The notes under the pieces: model-generated
The model's input: the letters and a program-made list of their open reading frames with translations, nothing else
What the model was told of the DNA's origin: nothing
Database searches by the model: none
Made by a program: the position numbers and the translations under genes
Shown: positions 13,824 through 22,276 of the stretch, one piece after another
Numbering within the stretch: the stretch's first letter is position 1
How the letters are laid out: each line of letters begins with the position of its first letter
Assembly: GCA_050250915.1 (NCBI GenBank)
Contig: JBFWNT010000014.1
Location: 1 to 64,000 of the forward strand
Length of the DNA stretch: 64,000 nucleotides
Source: Miltoncostaea sp050250915
Lineage (GTDB): Bacteria; Actinomycetota; Thermoleophilia; Miltoncostaeales; Miltoncostaeaceae
Direction of reading: 5' to 3'

Positions 13824-15713
13824 CTACCCCCGGCCCGTTCCCCCATCCGCGGCGGCGTCCGACGCGAACCCGGCCCGCAGGGCCCGCATGACCACCTGGG
13901 CGTAGAGGCGCGCGCCCTGGGGGGTGGCGTGGACGCCGTCGGCCAGCAGGCCGTCGCGGTCGGCGGTGGCGCGATGCCAGTCGGCGATCACCACGTTCGG
14001 ATTGTGTCTGGCGGCGTAGAACAGGGCGTCGTTGACCGACTTCTCCCACGGCTTGTCCACCCGGACCGTTACCAGCACCACCACGGGGACGGAGCGGGTG
14101 CGGCGCAGGAGGGCGGTGAGGCCGTCGAAGGGGACGTAGCCGTTGGTGCCGACGTGGAGCACCAGCGCCTTCGGCTTCACGCGCTGGAGGCCGGCGGCGA
14201 CGGCGTCGGCGTCGGCGTCGAACTGGCGGCCCACCGATGCGTCCACGGCCAGCCGCCCACCCAGGGCGCGCCGCAGCGTCGGCCCGGTGCCCACCAGCAC
14301 CGAGTCGCCCACCGCCAGCACCGGCCCCGGGATCTGCGTCTTCCCCGCGGGGGTGCTCGACGGGGGGTCGCCGGCGCGGAGCCCGCCGGCCGGCACGAAC
14401 AGCGCACCGCTCTTCGGGACCCCCGGGATGACCGGCTCGTTCGCGGGCAGGAACGCGGCCAGCAGCGCGACCGCCAGCGCGGCCGCCCCCACGCCGGCGA
14501 CGACGGCCCGGCTGCGGGCCGACGCCCACAGGTGGCGCAGCCACAGCATCGTGCCGCGCATGCCGCTGCGGCGGAACGGCACCTCGACGTACCGGTACGA
14601 CAGCGCGGCGATCCCCACGGTCAGGCCCACCTGGACGGCCGTGAGGCCGATGCCGGAGAACGGGACGTCCTGGTCGGGGCGGGTGAGCATCAGCACCGGC
14701 CAGTGCCACAGGTAGATGCCGTACGAGCGGACCCCGATCCACACCAGCGGCGCCCACCCGAAGGCGCGTCCCAGCAGCGAGCCGGGGTGGGCCACCACCG
14801 CCAGCACCACCGCCGTGACCACGGACACCAGCAGGAAGCCGCCCTCGTACAGGCGGGCGTCGAACTCCCCCATCGTGGCCATCAGCGCGGCCAGGCCGGC
14901 CAGGGCCGCCAGCCCGAGCACGTCCAGCACCGGCGGGGTGTTCTCGCGGGTCGCCCGCCCCAGGCGGCTCGCCGGCCACAGGAACGCCAGCGCCACGCCC
15001 ACCAGCAGCCCCCCGCCGCGGGTGTCGGTGCCGTAGTAGATGCGCGAGGGGTCGACCAGCGGGTCATAGAGCGCCCACGCGAGGGCGGTCGACGCGGCGA
15101 GCAGCGCCAGGACGCCCAGCAGCAGCTTCCGCTTGCCGAGCGCATACAGCCCGAGCGCCAGCACCGGGGGCCAGAGCAGGTAGAACTGCTCCTCCACCGC
15201 CAGCGACCACAGGTGGCGGAAGATCGGCGGCCGCCCGAACTCCGCGAAGTACGACTGGTCGGCGAAGACCTGGTACCAGTTGACGACGTAGAACAGGCTG
15301 CTCACGACGGCCCCGCGCAGGGCCCCCACCTCGTCGGGATGCAGCACCACCATCGCCGCCAGGGTCACGGCGATCATCAGGATCACCGCGGGCAGCAGGC
15401 GGCGGGCGCGCCGCAGCCAGAAGCGGATCAGGTCGATCGAACCGGACGCCCGGTGCTCGGCCATCAGCAGCGACGTGATCAGGTAGCCGCTGATCACGAA
15501 GAAGACGTCGACGCCCAGGAAGCCGCCCGGCAGCCAGCCGGCGCCGGCGTGGTACGCCACCACCGCGGCCACCGCGAGCGCGCGCAGGCCGTCGACCCCC
15601 GGCATGTACGGAAGGCGAGGGGCGGCCGCCACGCCGTCGCGGAGCGCGGGCGTGTGGGTGGTGGTGTCGGTCCGGTGCAGGGTCGCGGAGATTTGTACTG
15701 CGGAGGTCATCAT
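13824..15713 (-). CDS. OafA/YrhL-type membrane acyltransferase with C-terminal SGNH domain
   Basis: The 629-residue protein has an acyltransferase-3 membrane domain of about ten helices (MPGVDGLRALAVAAVVAYHA, GGFLGVDVFFVISGYLIT, then RFWLRRARRLLPA and SLAVEEQFYLLWP with the conserved R/E residues) and a periplasmic SGNH hydrolase domain (AVGDSVLVGTG block I, LHVGTNG block III, DGVHATPQGARL with catalytic D-x-x-H). Such proteins O-acetylate polysaccharide, peptidoglycan or glycolipid outside the cell. ATG 15713 or the adjacent ATG 15710 is the likely start, with GAAGG close upstream; an internal ATG at 15604 begins at MPGVDG. It is divergent from an ECF sigma operon. Confidence 0.9.
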   Translation of the reverse strand: MMTSAVQISATLHRTDTTTHTPALRDGVAAAPRLPYMPGVDGLRALAVAAVVAYHAGAGWLPGGFLGVDVFFVISGYLITSLLMAEHRASGSIDLIRFWLRRARRLLPAVILMIAVTLAAMVVLHPDEVGALRGAVVSSLFYVVNWYQVFADQSYFAEFGRPPIFRHLWSLAVEEQFYLLWPPVLALGLYALGKRKLLLGVLALLAASTALAWALYDPLVDPSRIYYGTDTRGGGLLVGVALAFLWPASRLGRATRENTPPVLDVLGLAALAGLAALMATMGEFDARLYEGGFLLVSVVTAVVLAVVAHPGSLLGRAFGWAPLVWIGVRSYGIYLWHWPVLMLTRPDQDVPFSGIGLTAVQVGLTVGIAALSYRYVEVPFRRSGMRGTMLWLRHLWASARSRAVVAGVGAAALAVALLAAFLPANEPVIPGVPKSGALFVPAGGLRAGDPPSSTPAGKTQIPGPVLAVGDSVLVGTGPTLRRALGGRLAVDASVGRQFDADADAVAAGLQRVKPKALVLHVGTNGYVPFDGLTALLRRTRSVPVVVLVTVRVDKPWEKSVNDALFYAARHNPNVVIADWHRATADRDGLLADGVHATPQGARLYAQVVMRALRAGFASDAAADGGTGRG

Positions 15714-15825
15714 CCTTCGACATCTGGCGCGGGGAACCTCGAAACCCGGGTACGCCGCGGCGCCGGGCGTGACGCGGCGGGTCCGTCCGTGATCCGATCG
15801 CAGCGCCCGCAGCGACAGACGGGGT

Positions 15826-16386
15826 GTGAGGATCGACCGCGACACCGACGACGCCACGCTGGTCCGGGCCGTCGCCGCCGGCGACGAGGCCGCCCTGCGC
15901 CTCCTCTTCGACCGGCACGCACCCTGGCTCGCGGCCCGCCTCCGCCGGCGCTGCAACGACGAGGAGGTGGTGGCCGACGTGGTCTCCGACGCATTCGTGG
16001 CGGTGTGGCGCGGCGCGGGCCGGTTCCGCGCCGACGGCGAGGCCGCCGCGTGGATCTGGGGCATCGCCGTCCGCCGGCTGGTCTCGCGCCTGCGCGGGCG
16101 CCCCGCGCCCGAGCCGCACGACGCCGGCGACCTCGACGCCCGCGCCGAGCCGCTGCGCAGCGCGGAGGACGAGGTGCTGCTGGCCGTCGAGCACGGCGAT
16201 CTGGGCACGGCGCTCGGCCGCCTGTCGCCCGAGCTGCGCGCCGTCGTGCAGGCGACGATCCTCGACGGGCTCTCCACCCGCGAGGCCGCCCAGCTGCTCG
16301 GGATCCCGCAGGGCACGCTCAAGGGCCGGCTGCGCAAGGCGAAGGCCGAGATGCGCGGCAGCCTCGTCGCGGGGGTGACCCCGTGA
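15826..16386 (+). CDS. ECF sigma factor
   Basis: The 186-residue protein has region 2 (DDATLVRAVAAGDEAALRLLFDRHAPWL, VVADVVSDAFVAVWR, WIWGIAVRRLVSRLR) and region 4 (LSPELRAVVQATILDGLSTREAAQLLGIPQGTLKGRLRKAKAEM). It is followed with a 4-nt overlap by its zinc-finger anti-sigma factor and then by a whole ABC transporter, so one unit encodes sigma, anti-sigma and a likely output. GTG 15826 is used; GTG 15824 is in another frame. Confidence 0.9.
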   Translation: MRIDRDTDDATLVRAVAAGDEAALRLLFDRHAPWLAARLRRRCNDEEVVADVVSDAFVAVWRGAGRFRADGEAAAWIWGIAVRRLVSRLRGRPAPEPHDAGDLDARAEPLRSAEDEVLLAVEHGDLGTALGRLSPELRAVVQATILDGLSTREAAQLLGIPQGTLKGRLRKAKAEMRGSLVAGVTP

Positions 16387-17210
16387 GCACCGCCACGTGG
16401 CACGCCGACGACGGGCTCCTGCGGCGCTACGCCGCGGGCGACCCCCTCGACGCGGGCGCCGCCGCCTCCGTCGAGGCCCACCTCATCCGATGCGGCGGGT
16501 GCCGGGCGCGGCTGGCCGGCCTCGGGCCCGACCCGGTGCTGGAGCGCGCGTGGACCGGCGTGGTCGCCGGGGTCGCCACGCCGCGGCCGAGCCCCGCGGT
16601 GCGGGTGCTGCGCCGGCTCGGGGTGTCCGAGGCCGACGCGGTGCTGCTGCGGGCCGCCCGGTCCCTCGACGGGGCGTGGACGCTCGCCACCATCCTGGTG
16701 ATCGCCTTCGCGGCCCTCGCGGCGATCGACGGCGGCGACCGCGGCGTGGGCCTCTACCTGCTGCTGGCCCCGCTGGTGCCGGTCGTCGGGGTGGTCGTGG
16801 CGTTCACGTCCGTCGACCCGCTCGACGAGATCACCGCGGCCGCGCCGTACTCCGGCGCCCGCCTGGCGCTGCTGCGCACCGCGGCGGTCTGCGCCACCAG
16901 CATCCCGCTGGTGGTCGTCGCCGGCCTCGCGGTGCCGCCGATCGGGTGGCTCGCGTTCGCCTGGCTCATCCCGGCGCTCGCGCTGACCCTGCTGACCCTC
17001 GCCGCGATGACGTGGCGGTCGCCCGTCGTCTCCGGTGCCGGGGCCGCCGTCCTCTGGGCCGCCACGGTCGGCGCCGCCTGGGTCGCCCGCGACCCGGACG
17101 CCGTCGTCGCCCCGCGGCTGCTCGCCGTGCAGGTCGCGGTGGCCGTCGCCGCGGCCGCCTGCCTGTCCGTCCGCCTCATGTCCCGACACGCACCCGGAGG
17201 AACCCGATGA
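16383..17210 (+). CDS. Zinc-finger anti-sigma factor with multiple membrane helices
   Basis: The 275-residue protein starts with the anti-sigma zinc module (DDGLLRRYAAGDPLD, then HLIRCGGCRARLAGL giving HxxxCxxC). After a linker, about six hydrophobic helices follow (TLATILVIAFAALAAI, YLLLAPLVPVVGVVVAF, CATSIPLVVVAGLAV, LIPALALTLLTLAAM, VSGAGAAVLWAATVGAAWV, LAVQVAVAVAAAACL). Most anti-sigma factors have one helix, so this one may sense an integral-membrane signal or be part of the transporter complex encoded next. GTG overlaps the sigma stop and the gene overlaps the ATPase gene, both by 4 nt. Confidence 0.85.
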   Translation: MSTATWHADDGLLRRYAAGDPLDAGAAASVEAHLIRCGGCRARLAGLGPDPVLERAWTGVVAGVATPRPSPAVRVLRRLGVSEADAVLLRAARSLDGAWTLATILVIAFAALAAIDGGDRGVGLYLLLAPLVPVVGVVVAFTSVDPLDEITAAAPYSGARLALLRTAAVCATSIPLVVVAGLAVPPIGWLAFAWLIPALALTLLTLAAMTWRSPVVSGAGAAVLWAATVGAAWVARDPDAVVAPRLLAVQVAVAVAAAACLSVRLMSRHAPGGTR

Positions 17211-18079
17211 CCGGTGCCCCCCTCGTCGCCATCGACGGGGTGACCAAGCGGTTCGGCGCGGCCGTCGCGCTCGACCGCGTGAGCCTGGACCTCGACGCCG
17301 GCGTGACCGGCCTGCTCGGCCCGAACGGCGCCGGGAAGACCACGCTCATCCGCCTGCTGGCGACCGCCGAGCCGCCGACGGCCGGGACGATCCGCGTGCT
17401 GGGCCACGACGCCACCGGGACGCTGGCGCAGCGCACCGAGGTGCGCCGCCGGATCGGCTACCTCCCCCAGGAGGTCGGGTTCCCGCGCGGGATGACCGCG
17501 TTCGGCTTCATCGACTACGTCGCCGTGCTCAAGGAGTGGACGGACACGCCGGCCCGGCACGCCGAGGCGCGCCGGGTCCTGGGCCTGGTGGGCCTGGGCG
17601 ACCGCGCCGCCGCACGCGTGCGGACCCTGTCGGGCGGGCAGCGCCGCCGCCTGGCGCTGGCGCAGGCGTTCATCGGCGACCCCGCCCTGCTGATCCTGGA
17701 CGAGCCCACCACCGGGCTCGACCCGGAGCAGCGCGCCGGGCTGCGCGGGGTGCTCTCGGGACGCCCGGGCGCCGTGCTCCTGGCCACCCATCAGACCGAG
17801 GACGTCGCCGCGCTGTGCGAGCGGGTGGTGGTCCTGGACGGCGGCGCCGTCCGGTTCGACGGCCGCGTGCGGGACCTGGTCGCCACGGCCGCCGGGCAGG
17901 TCTGGCTGGGCGCCGGGGAGGTGCCCGGCGCCTACGTGTCGTGGCGCACCGGGACGGGGCGCATCCGCTCCGTCGGGGGCCGCCCCGGACCGGGGGACGA
18001 GGCGGCCGAGCCGACCGTGGAGGACGCGTACCTGCTGATGCTGGGGCACCGGCCCGAGCCGATCGAGGAGGCGGCATGA
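17207..18079 (+). CDS. ABC transporter ATP-binding protein
   Basis: The 290-residue ATPase has Walker A GPNGAGKTT (residues about 40-48), Q-loop IGYLPQEVGFPRGMTA, signature LSGGQRRRLALAQ, Walker B LLILDEPTTGLD and H-loop LLATHQTEDV. The C-terminal extension (GQVWLGAGEVPGAYVSWRTG) resembles the regulatory part of bacitracin/lantibiotic-type exporters. It is sandwiched by 4-nt overlaps between the anti-sigma and permease genes and should energise the two membrane proteins that follow. Confidence 0.93.
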   Translation: MTGAPLVAIDGVTKRFGAAVALDRVSLDLDAGVTGLLGPNGAGKTTLIRLLATAEPPTAGTIRVLGHDATGTLAQRTEVRRRIGYLPQEVGFPRGMTAFGFIDYVAVLKEWTDTPARHAEARRVLGLVGLGDRAAARVRTLSGGQRRRLALAQAFIGDPALLILDEPTTGLDPEQRAGLRGVLSGRPGAVLLATHQTEDVAALCERVVVLDGGAVRFDGRVRDLVATAAGQVWLGAGEVPGAYVSWRTGTGRIRSVGGRPGPGDEAAEPTVEDAYLLMLGHRPEPIEEAA

Positions 18080-18966
18080 CCACCCTCGCGCACCCGGTGC
18101 CCGCGGTGCGGGCGGCCACGGAGGGCGACGCGGTCCGGGCCCTCGCGCGCCAGGAGATCCGCCGCTACGCACGGCACCCCCTGTTCCTGTTCGGCCTGGC
18201 GGCCACGATCGGCATCACCGCGACCGGACCCGATCCCGACACCTCGTCGATGTTCCACGCGATCGTGCCGGCGGCCGCCATCGGCCTGCTGGGGATCGTG
18301 GTGATGTGGCTGCTCGCGCGCCGCTCCGACGCCGCCGTCCGCGTCGCGGGGGCGCCGCCGGTGGGGGAGCGGACCCGCACGCTGGCGCTGGCCTGCGCCG
18401 CCGTGGTGCCGTTCCTGGCCGGCCTGGCGTGGTTCGCGTGGGCGATGGTGACGTACGAGGTCCATCCGCCGACGTTCGACGGCTTCCCGTTCGGCGAGGC
18501 CGACAACGCGGGCTGGGTCGCCGCCGTGCTGTTCGCGATGGGCCCGCTCGCCTGCGTCGGCGGACCGGTGCTGGGCCTGCTGGTCGCGCGCTGGACCACC
18601 GGCCGGGCGGCCCCGGCGGTGACGGTCATCGTGGTCGTGGCCGCGACCATCGTGATGCAGGGGATCTTCGAGCCGCTGCGCCGGCCGCGCGTGATCATGC
18701 CGTGGACCTACTGGGGAGGGCCCAGCGACATCGGCTCCGAGCGGATGCTCGTGCTCCCCGGCAACCCGTACTGGTGGGTGCTGTACGTCGCGGTCCTCTC
18801 CGCCGGGGGCGTGGTGCTGGCGCTGCTGCACGACCGGGAGCGCCCGCGCGGCCCGCTGGTGCGGCTGGCGGGCGTGCTGGCCGCCGTCGCGGTGGTGACG
18901 TGCCTGCTGGCGATGTGGACCGGGATCCCGGACCAGCTCGTCAACCCGTACGACCCGGTCCTGTGA
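18076..18966 (+). CDS. ABC transporter membrane subunit 1
   Basis: The 296-residue protein has about six hydrophobic helices (FLFGLAATIGITATG, IGLLGIVVMWLLARR, LALACAAVVPFLAGLAWFAWAM, AAVLFAMGPLACVGGPVLGLLV, TVIVVVAATIVMQGIF, VLYVAVLSAGGVVLALL) and an amphipathic N-terminus with RQEIRRYARHPLF, typical of ABC-2-like permeases. It overlaps the ATPase gene and the next membrane gene by 4 nt each. No substrate can be named. Confidence 0.82.
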   Translation: MTTLAHPVPAVRAATEGDAVRALARQEIRRYARHPLFLFGLAATIGITATGPDPDTSSMFHAIVPAAAIGLLGIVVMWLLARRSDAAVRVAGAPPVGERTRTLALACAAVVPFLAGLAWFAWAMVTYEVHPPTFDGFPFGEADNAGWVAAVLFAMGPLACVGGPVLGLLVARWTTGRAAPAVTVIVVVAATIVMQGIFEPLRRPRVIMPWTYWGGPSDIGSERMLVLPGNPYWWVLYVAVLSAGGVVLALLHDRERPRGPLVRLAGVLAAVAVVTCLLAMWTGIPDQLVNPYDPVL

Positions 18967-19547
18967 TCCGGCACGCCGCGCGCGGCGTGCCGTGGGGGAT
19001 GGTGGCGCTGGCCTGCGCCATCGTCCCCGGCCTGTTCGCGGTGATCGCCCTCGACCCCGACCGCATGTGGCCGCTCCAGGGGATCGCCGTGGGGCTGCTG
19101 GCCGCCGCGGCGGCGTGGTGCATGGACGAGGACGCCGCCGCGGTGGTCGACACCCTGCCGCGGTCCCTCGCGTGGCGCACCGCCGCCCGCGGGCTGGCCG
19201 TCGTGCCGCTCGCCGCCGTGTGGGCGGCGACGCTGATCGCGGCGGCGGGGTTCCTGCCGGACCACCGCGACCTCTTCCTGCGCCAGGGCGCCGCCGCGCT
19301 GCTGCTGGGCGTCGCCGTCGCGACGTGGTTGCGGTGGCGCGGCGCCGCGACGCCCGGCGCGGCCGCCGGCACGGGGGCGCTCGCCGTGGTGGCGGTGTTG
19401 TCGCTGGTGCGCCCGGCCGACGACCAGGTGCCCCTGTTCCCGGCGTGGGAGGGGTGGGCGCGCAGCGGCGCCATCTGGTGGGCGCTCCTGGCCGCCGGGG
19501 CGGCCCTGCTGGCCTGGTCCCTGCGGCCCGGCGTGCGTCGCGCGTAG
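18963..19547 (+). CDS. Small ABC-associated membrane protein (subunit 2)
   Basis: The 194-residue protein has about six short hydrophobic segments (GMVALACAIVPGLFAVIAL, LQGIAVGLLAAAAAWCM, LAVVPLAAVWAATLIAAAG, AALLLGVAVATWL, GALAVVAVLSLV, IWWALLAAGAALLAWSL). The motif MDEDAAAVVDTLPRSLAWRTAARG resembles the cytoplasmic coupling segment of ABC permeases of unknown type. Its GTG overlaps the previous stop; it ends the sigma/anti-sigma/ABC operon. It is most likely the second permease half. Confidence 0.75.
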   Translation: MIRHAARGVPWGMVALACAIVPGLFAVIALDPDRMWPLQGIAVGLLAAAAAWCMDEDAAAVVDTLPRSLAWRTAARGLAVVPLAAVWAATLIAAAGFLPDHRDLFLRQGAAALLLGVAVATWLRWRGAATPGAAAGTGALAVVAVLSLVRPADDQVPLFPAWEGWARSGAIWWALLAAGAALLAWSLRPGVRRA

Positions 19548-19569
19548 GTCGCACCCGGCCCGGACCGCC

Positions 19570-19575
19570 TAGGAT
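19570..19575 (+). promoter_or_regulatory. -10 element of leaderless aceE
   Basis: TAGGAT (19570-19575) is followed by 7 nt and GTG 19583. This spacing argues that the pdh operon mRNA starts at or next to the GTG and that the overlapping ATG at 19574 is part of the promoter, not a start codon. Confidence 0.65.
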
Positions 19576-19582
19576 GAGGGCC

Positions 19583-22276
19583 GTGGCGACGGCCGCCGAC
19601 ACCCTGCCTCCCGTACCGCCCGACGAGCCCGACCGGGACCTCGACCCGCGGGAGACCCAGGACTGGCTCGAGGCGCTCGAGGACGTGATGCGCCGGGCGG
19701 GCCCCGAGCGCGCCGCGCAGCTGCTGGGGAAGGTGATCGTGGAGGCGCGCCTCGCGGGCGCGCCGGTGCCCGTCAGCGACAGCACCCCGTACGTCAACAC
19801 GATCCACGCCGAGGACGAGGTGCCGATCCCCGGCGACCCCGAGGTGGAGCGCCGGCTGCGGTCCGCCATCCGCTGGAACGCGGCGGCGATGGTGCTGCAG
19901 GCCAACAAGGAGTCGAGCGAGCTCGGTGGCCACATCGCCAGCTTCCAGTCGGCCGCCACGCTCTACGAGGTGGGCTTCAACCACTTCTGGCACGCGCCCA
20001 CCGAGCACCACGGCGGCGACCTCGTCTACATCCAGGGCCACTCCGCGCCGGGCATCTACGCGCGGGCGTTCCTGGAGGGCCGGCTCACCGAGGAGCAGCT
20101 CGTCAACTTCCGGGAGGAGGTGGGCGGCAACGGCCTCTCGTCGTACCCGCACCCGTGGCTCATGCCGGACTTCTGGCAGTTCCCCACCGTCTCGATGGGG
20201 CTCGGCCCGATCATGGCGATCTACCAGGCCCGCTTCCTCAAGTACCTCCACGGTCGCGGCATCCAGGACACCGCCGGCCGCAAGGTGTGGGCGTTCATGG
20301 GCGACGGGGAGATGGACGAGCCCGAGTCGATGGGGGCCATCTCGCTCGCCGGGCGCGAGCACCTGGACAACCTGATCTTCGTGATCAACTGCAACCTGCA
20401 GCGTCTGGACGGCCCGGTGCGCGGGAACGGGAAGATCATCCAGGAGCTCGAGACCAACTTCCGCGGGGCCGGCTGGAACGTGATCAAGGTGATCTGGGGC
20501 GAGAACTGGGACCCGCTCCTGGCCGCCGACCACGACGGTCTGCTGAAGCGGCGCATGACCGAGGCCGTGGACGGCGAGTACCAGACGTTCAAGTCGCGGG
20601 ACGCCACGTACGTGCGCGACCACTTCTTCGGGGCCTACCCCGAGCTGAAGGAGCGGGTCGCCCACCTCAACGACCCCGCCATCTGGGCGCTCAACCGCGG
20701 CGGCCACAGCCCGCGGAAGGTGTACGCCGCCTACCACGCGGCCATGCGGCACGAGGGCGAGCCCACCGTGATCCTGGCGAAGACCATCAAGGGCTACGGG
20801 ATGGGCCGGGCCGGCGAGTCGCAGAACATCACCCACCAGGCGAAGAAGATGAACGAGGAGGCGCTGCTCATCTTCCGCGACCGCTTCAACGTGCACCTCA
20901 GCGACGACGACGCGCGGGCCGCGAAGTTCTACCGCCCTCGCGACGACAGCCCCGAGATGCAGCTGTTGCGCGAGTCGCGCGAGCGCCTGGGCGGCAGCCT
21001 CCCGGCCCGCCGGTCGGAGGCGCCGTCGATGGAGGTGCCGCCGCTCCAGGCGTTCGACGCGTTGCTGAAGGACACCGGCGAGCGGCAGATCTCGACGACG
21101 ATGGCGTTCGTGCGCGCCCTCTCGACCATCCTGCGCGACAAGCGCGTCGGCCCCCACGTGGTCCCGATCGTGGCCGACGAGTCGCGCACGTTCGGCATGG
21201 AGGGCATGTTCCGCCAGCTCGGGATCTTCTCCCAGGTGGGCCAGCTCTACTCGCCCGAGGACTCCGAGCAGCTCATGTTCTACCGGGAGGACAAGAAGGG
21301 GCAGATCCTCCAGGAGGGCATCAGCGAGGCGGGCGCGCTGTCGTCGTGGATCGCGGCCGCCACCTCGTACGCCACCAACGGCGTGCAGATGATCCCCTTC
21401 TTCATCTTCTACTCGATGTTCGGGTTCCAGCGGGTCGGCGACCTGATCTGGGCGGCCGGCGACCAGCGCTCGCGCGGCTTCCTGATCGGCGGCACCTCGG
21501 GCCGCACCACCCTCAACGGCGAGGGCCTCCAGCACGAGGACGGTCACAGCCACCTGATGGCCGCGGCGGTGCCGAACTGCCGCGCCTACGACCCCACGTT
21601 CGCCCACGAGGTCGCCGTGATCATGCAGGACGGCCTGCGCCGGATGGTCACCGACCAGGAGGACGTCTTCTACTACCTGACGGTGACGAACGAGAACTAC
21701 CCGCACCCCGCCATGCCCGAGGGCGCGGAGGAGGGGATCATCCGCGGGATGCACCTCGTCCGCGAGGGGACCGGCGACGGCCCGCGGGTGCAGCTGATGG
21801 GATCCGGGGCGATCCTGCGCGAGGTCCTCGCCGCCGCCGACCTGCTGGAGGAGCACAACGACGTGGCCGCCGACGTCTGGAGCGTCACCAGCTTCACCGA
21901 GCTGCGTCGCGACGGCATGGCCGCCGAGCGCTGGAGCCGCCTGCACCCCCACGAGGAGGCCCGCACGCCGTTCGTGGCGCAGCAGCTGGCCGGCCGCGAC
22001 GGCCCGGCGGTGGCCGCCACCGACTACATCCGGGCCTTCCCCGACAGCATCCGCCCGTTCGTCGATCGGCCGTACACCGTGCTCGGCACCGACGGGTTCG
22101 GCCGCTCCGACTACCGGGTGAAGCTCCGCCGCTTCTTCGAGGTCGACCGCCACCACGTGGCCGTGGCCGCCCTGGCGGCGCTGGCGAGCGAGGGGGCGCT
22201 GGGCGCCGCGACGGTGCAGAAGGCGATCGAGCGCTACGACATCGACCCGGAGGCGGCGCCTCCGTGGACCCGATGA
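19583..22276 (+). CDS. aceE: Pyruvate dehydrogenase E1 component (homodimeric type)
   Basis: The 897-residue protein matches the single-chain AceE family (about 890 residues). The thiamine-diphosphate motif begins with MGDGEMDEPES near residue 240 and closes with NCNLQRLDGPVRGN. YVNTIHAEDEVPIPGD and NKESSELGGHIASFQSAATL near the N-terminus are diagnostic. It decarboxylates pyruvate and reductively acetylates the lipoyl group of E2. It overlaps aceF by 4 nt and the E3 gene follows, so all three parts of the complex are in one operon. GTG 19583 is chosen because a -10 lies 7 nt upstream. Confidence 0.96.
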   Translation: MATAADTLPPVPPDEPDRDLDPRETQDWLEALEDVMRRAGPERAAQLLGKVIVEARLAGAPVPVSDSTPYVNTIHAEDEVPIPGDPEVERRLRSAIRWNAAAMVLQANKESSELGGHIASFQSAATLYEVGFNHFWHAPTEHHGGDLVYIQGHSAPGIYARAFLEGRLTEEQLVNFREEVGGNGLSSYPHPWLMPDFWQFPTVSMGLGPIMAIYQARFLKYLHGRGIQDTAGRKVWAFMGDGEMDEPESMGAISLAGREHLDNLIFVINCNLQRLDGPVRGNGKIIQELETNFRGAGWNVIKVIWGENWDPLLAADHDGLLKRRMTEAVDGEYQTFKSRDATYVRDHFFGAYPELKERVAHLNDPAIWALNRGGHSPRKVYAAYHAAMRHEGEPTVILAKTIKGYGMGRAGESQNITHQAKKMNEEALLIFRDRFNVHLSDDDARAAKFYRPRDDSPEMQLLRESRERLGGSLPARRSEAPSMEVPPLQAFDALLKDTGERQISTTMAFVRALSTILRDKRVGPHVVPIVADESRTFGMEGMFRQLGIFSQVGQLYSPEDSEQLMFYREDKKGQILQEGISEAGALSSWIAAATSYATNGVQMIPFFIFYSMFGFQRVGDLIWAAGDQRSRGFLIGGTSGRTTLNGEGLQHEDGHSHLMAAAVPNCRAYDPTFAHEVAVIMQDGLRRMVTDQEDVFYYLTVTNENYPHPAMPEGAEEGIIRGMHLVREGTGDGPRVQLMGSGAILREVLAAADLLEEHNDVAADVWSVTSFTELRRDGMAAERWSRLHPHEEARTPFVAQQLAGRDGPAVAATDYIRAFPDSIRPFVDRPYTVLGTDGFGRSDYRVKLRRFFEVDRHHVAVAALAALASEGALGAATVQKAIERYDIDPEAAPPWTR

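Noticed and set aside
15733..15738. GGAACC as an ECF-type -35 before the 15826 sigma gene
   Set aside because: No matching -10 (CGTC/GTA) at 16-17 nt downstream, so autoregulation cannot be supported from sequence.
13611..17210. 1199-codon forward frame through the acyltransferase region
   Set aside because: Only its last 275 codons (from GTG 16383) encode a real protein, the anti-sigma factor; the rest is shadow of the acyltransferase on the other strand.
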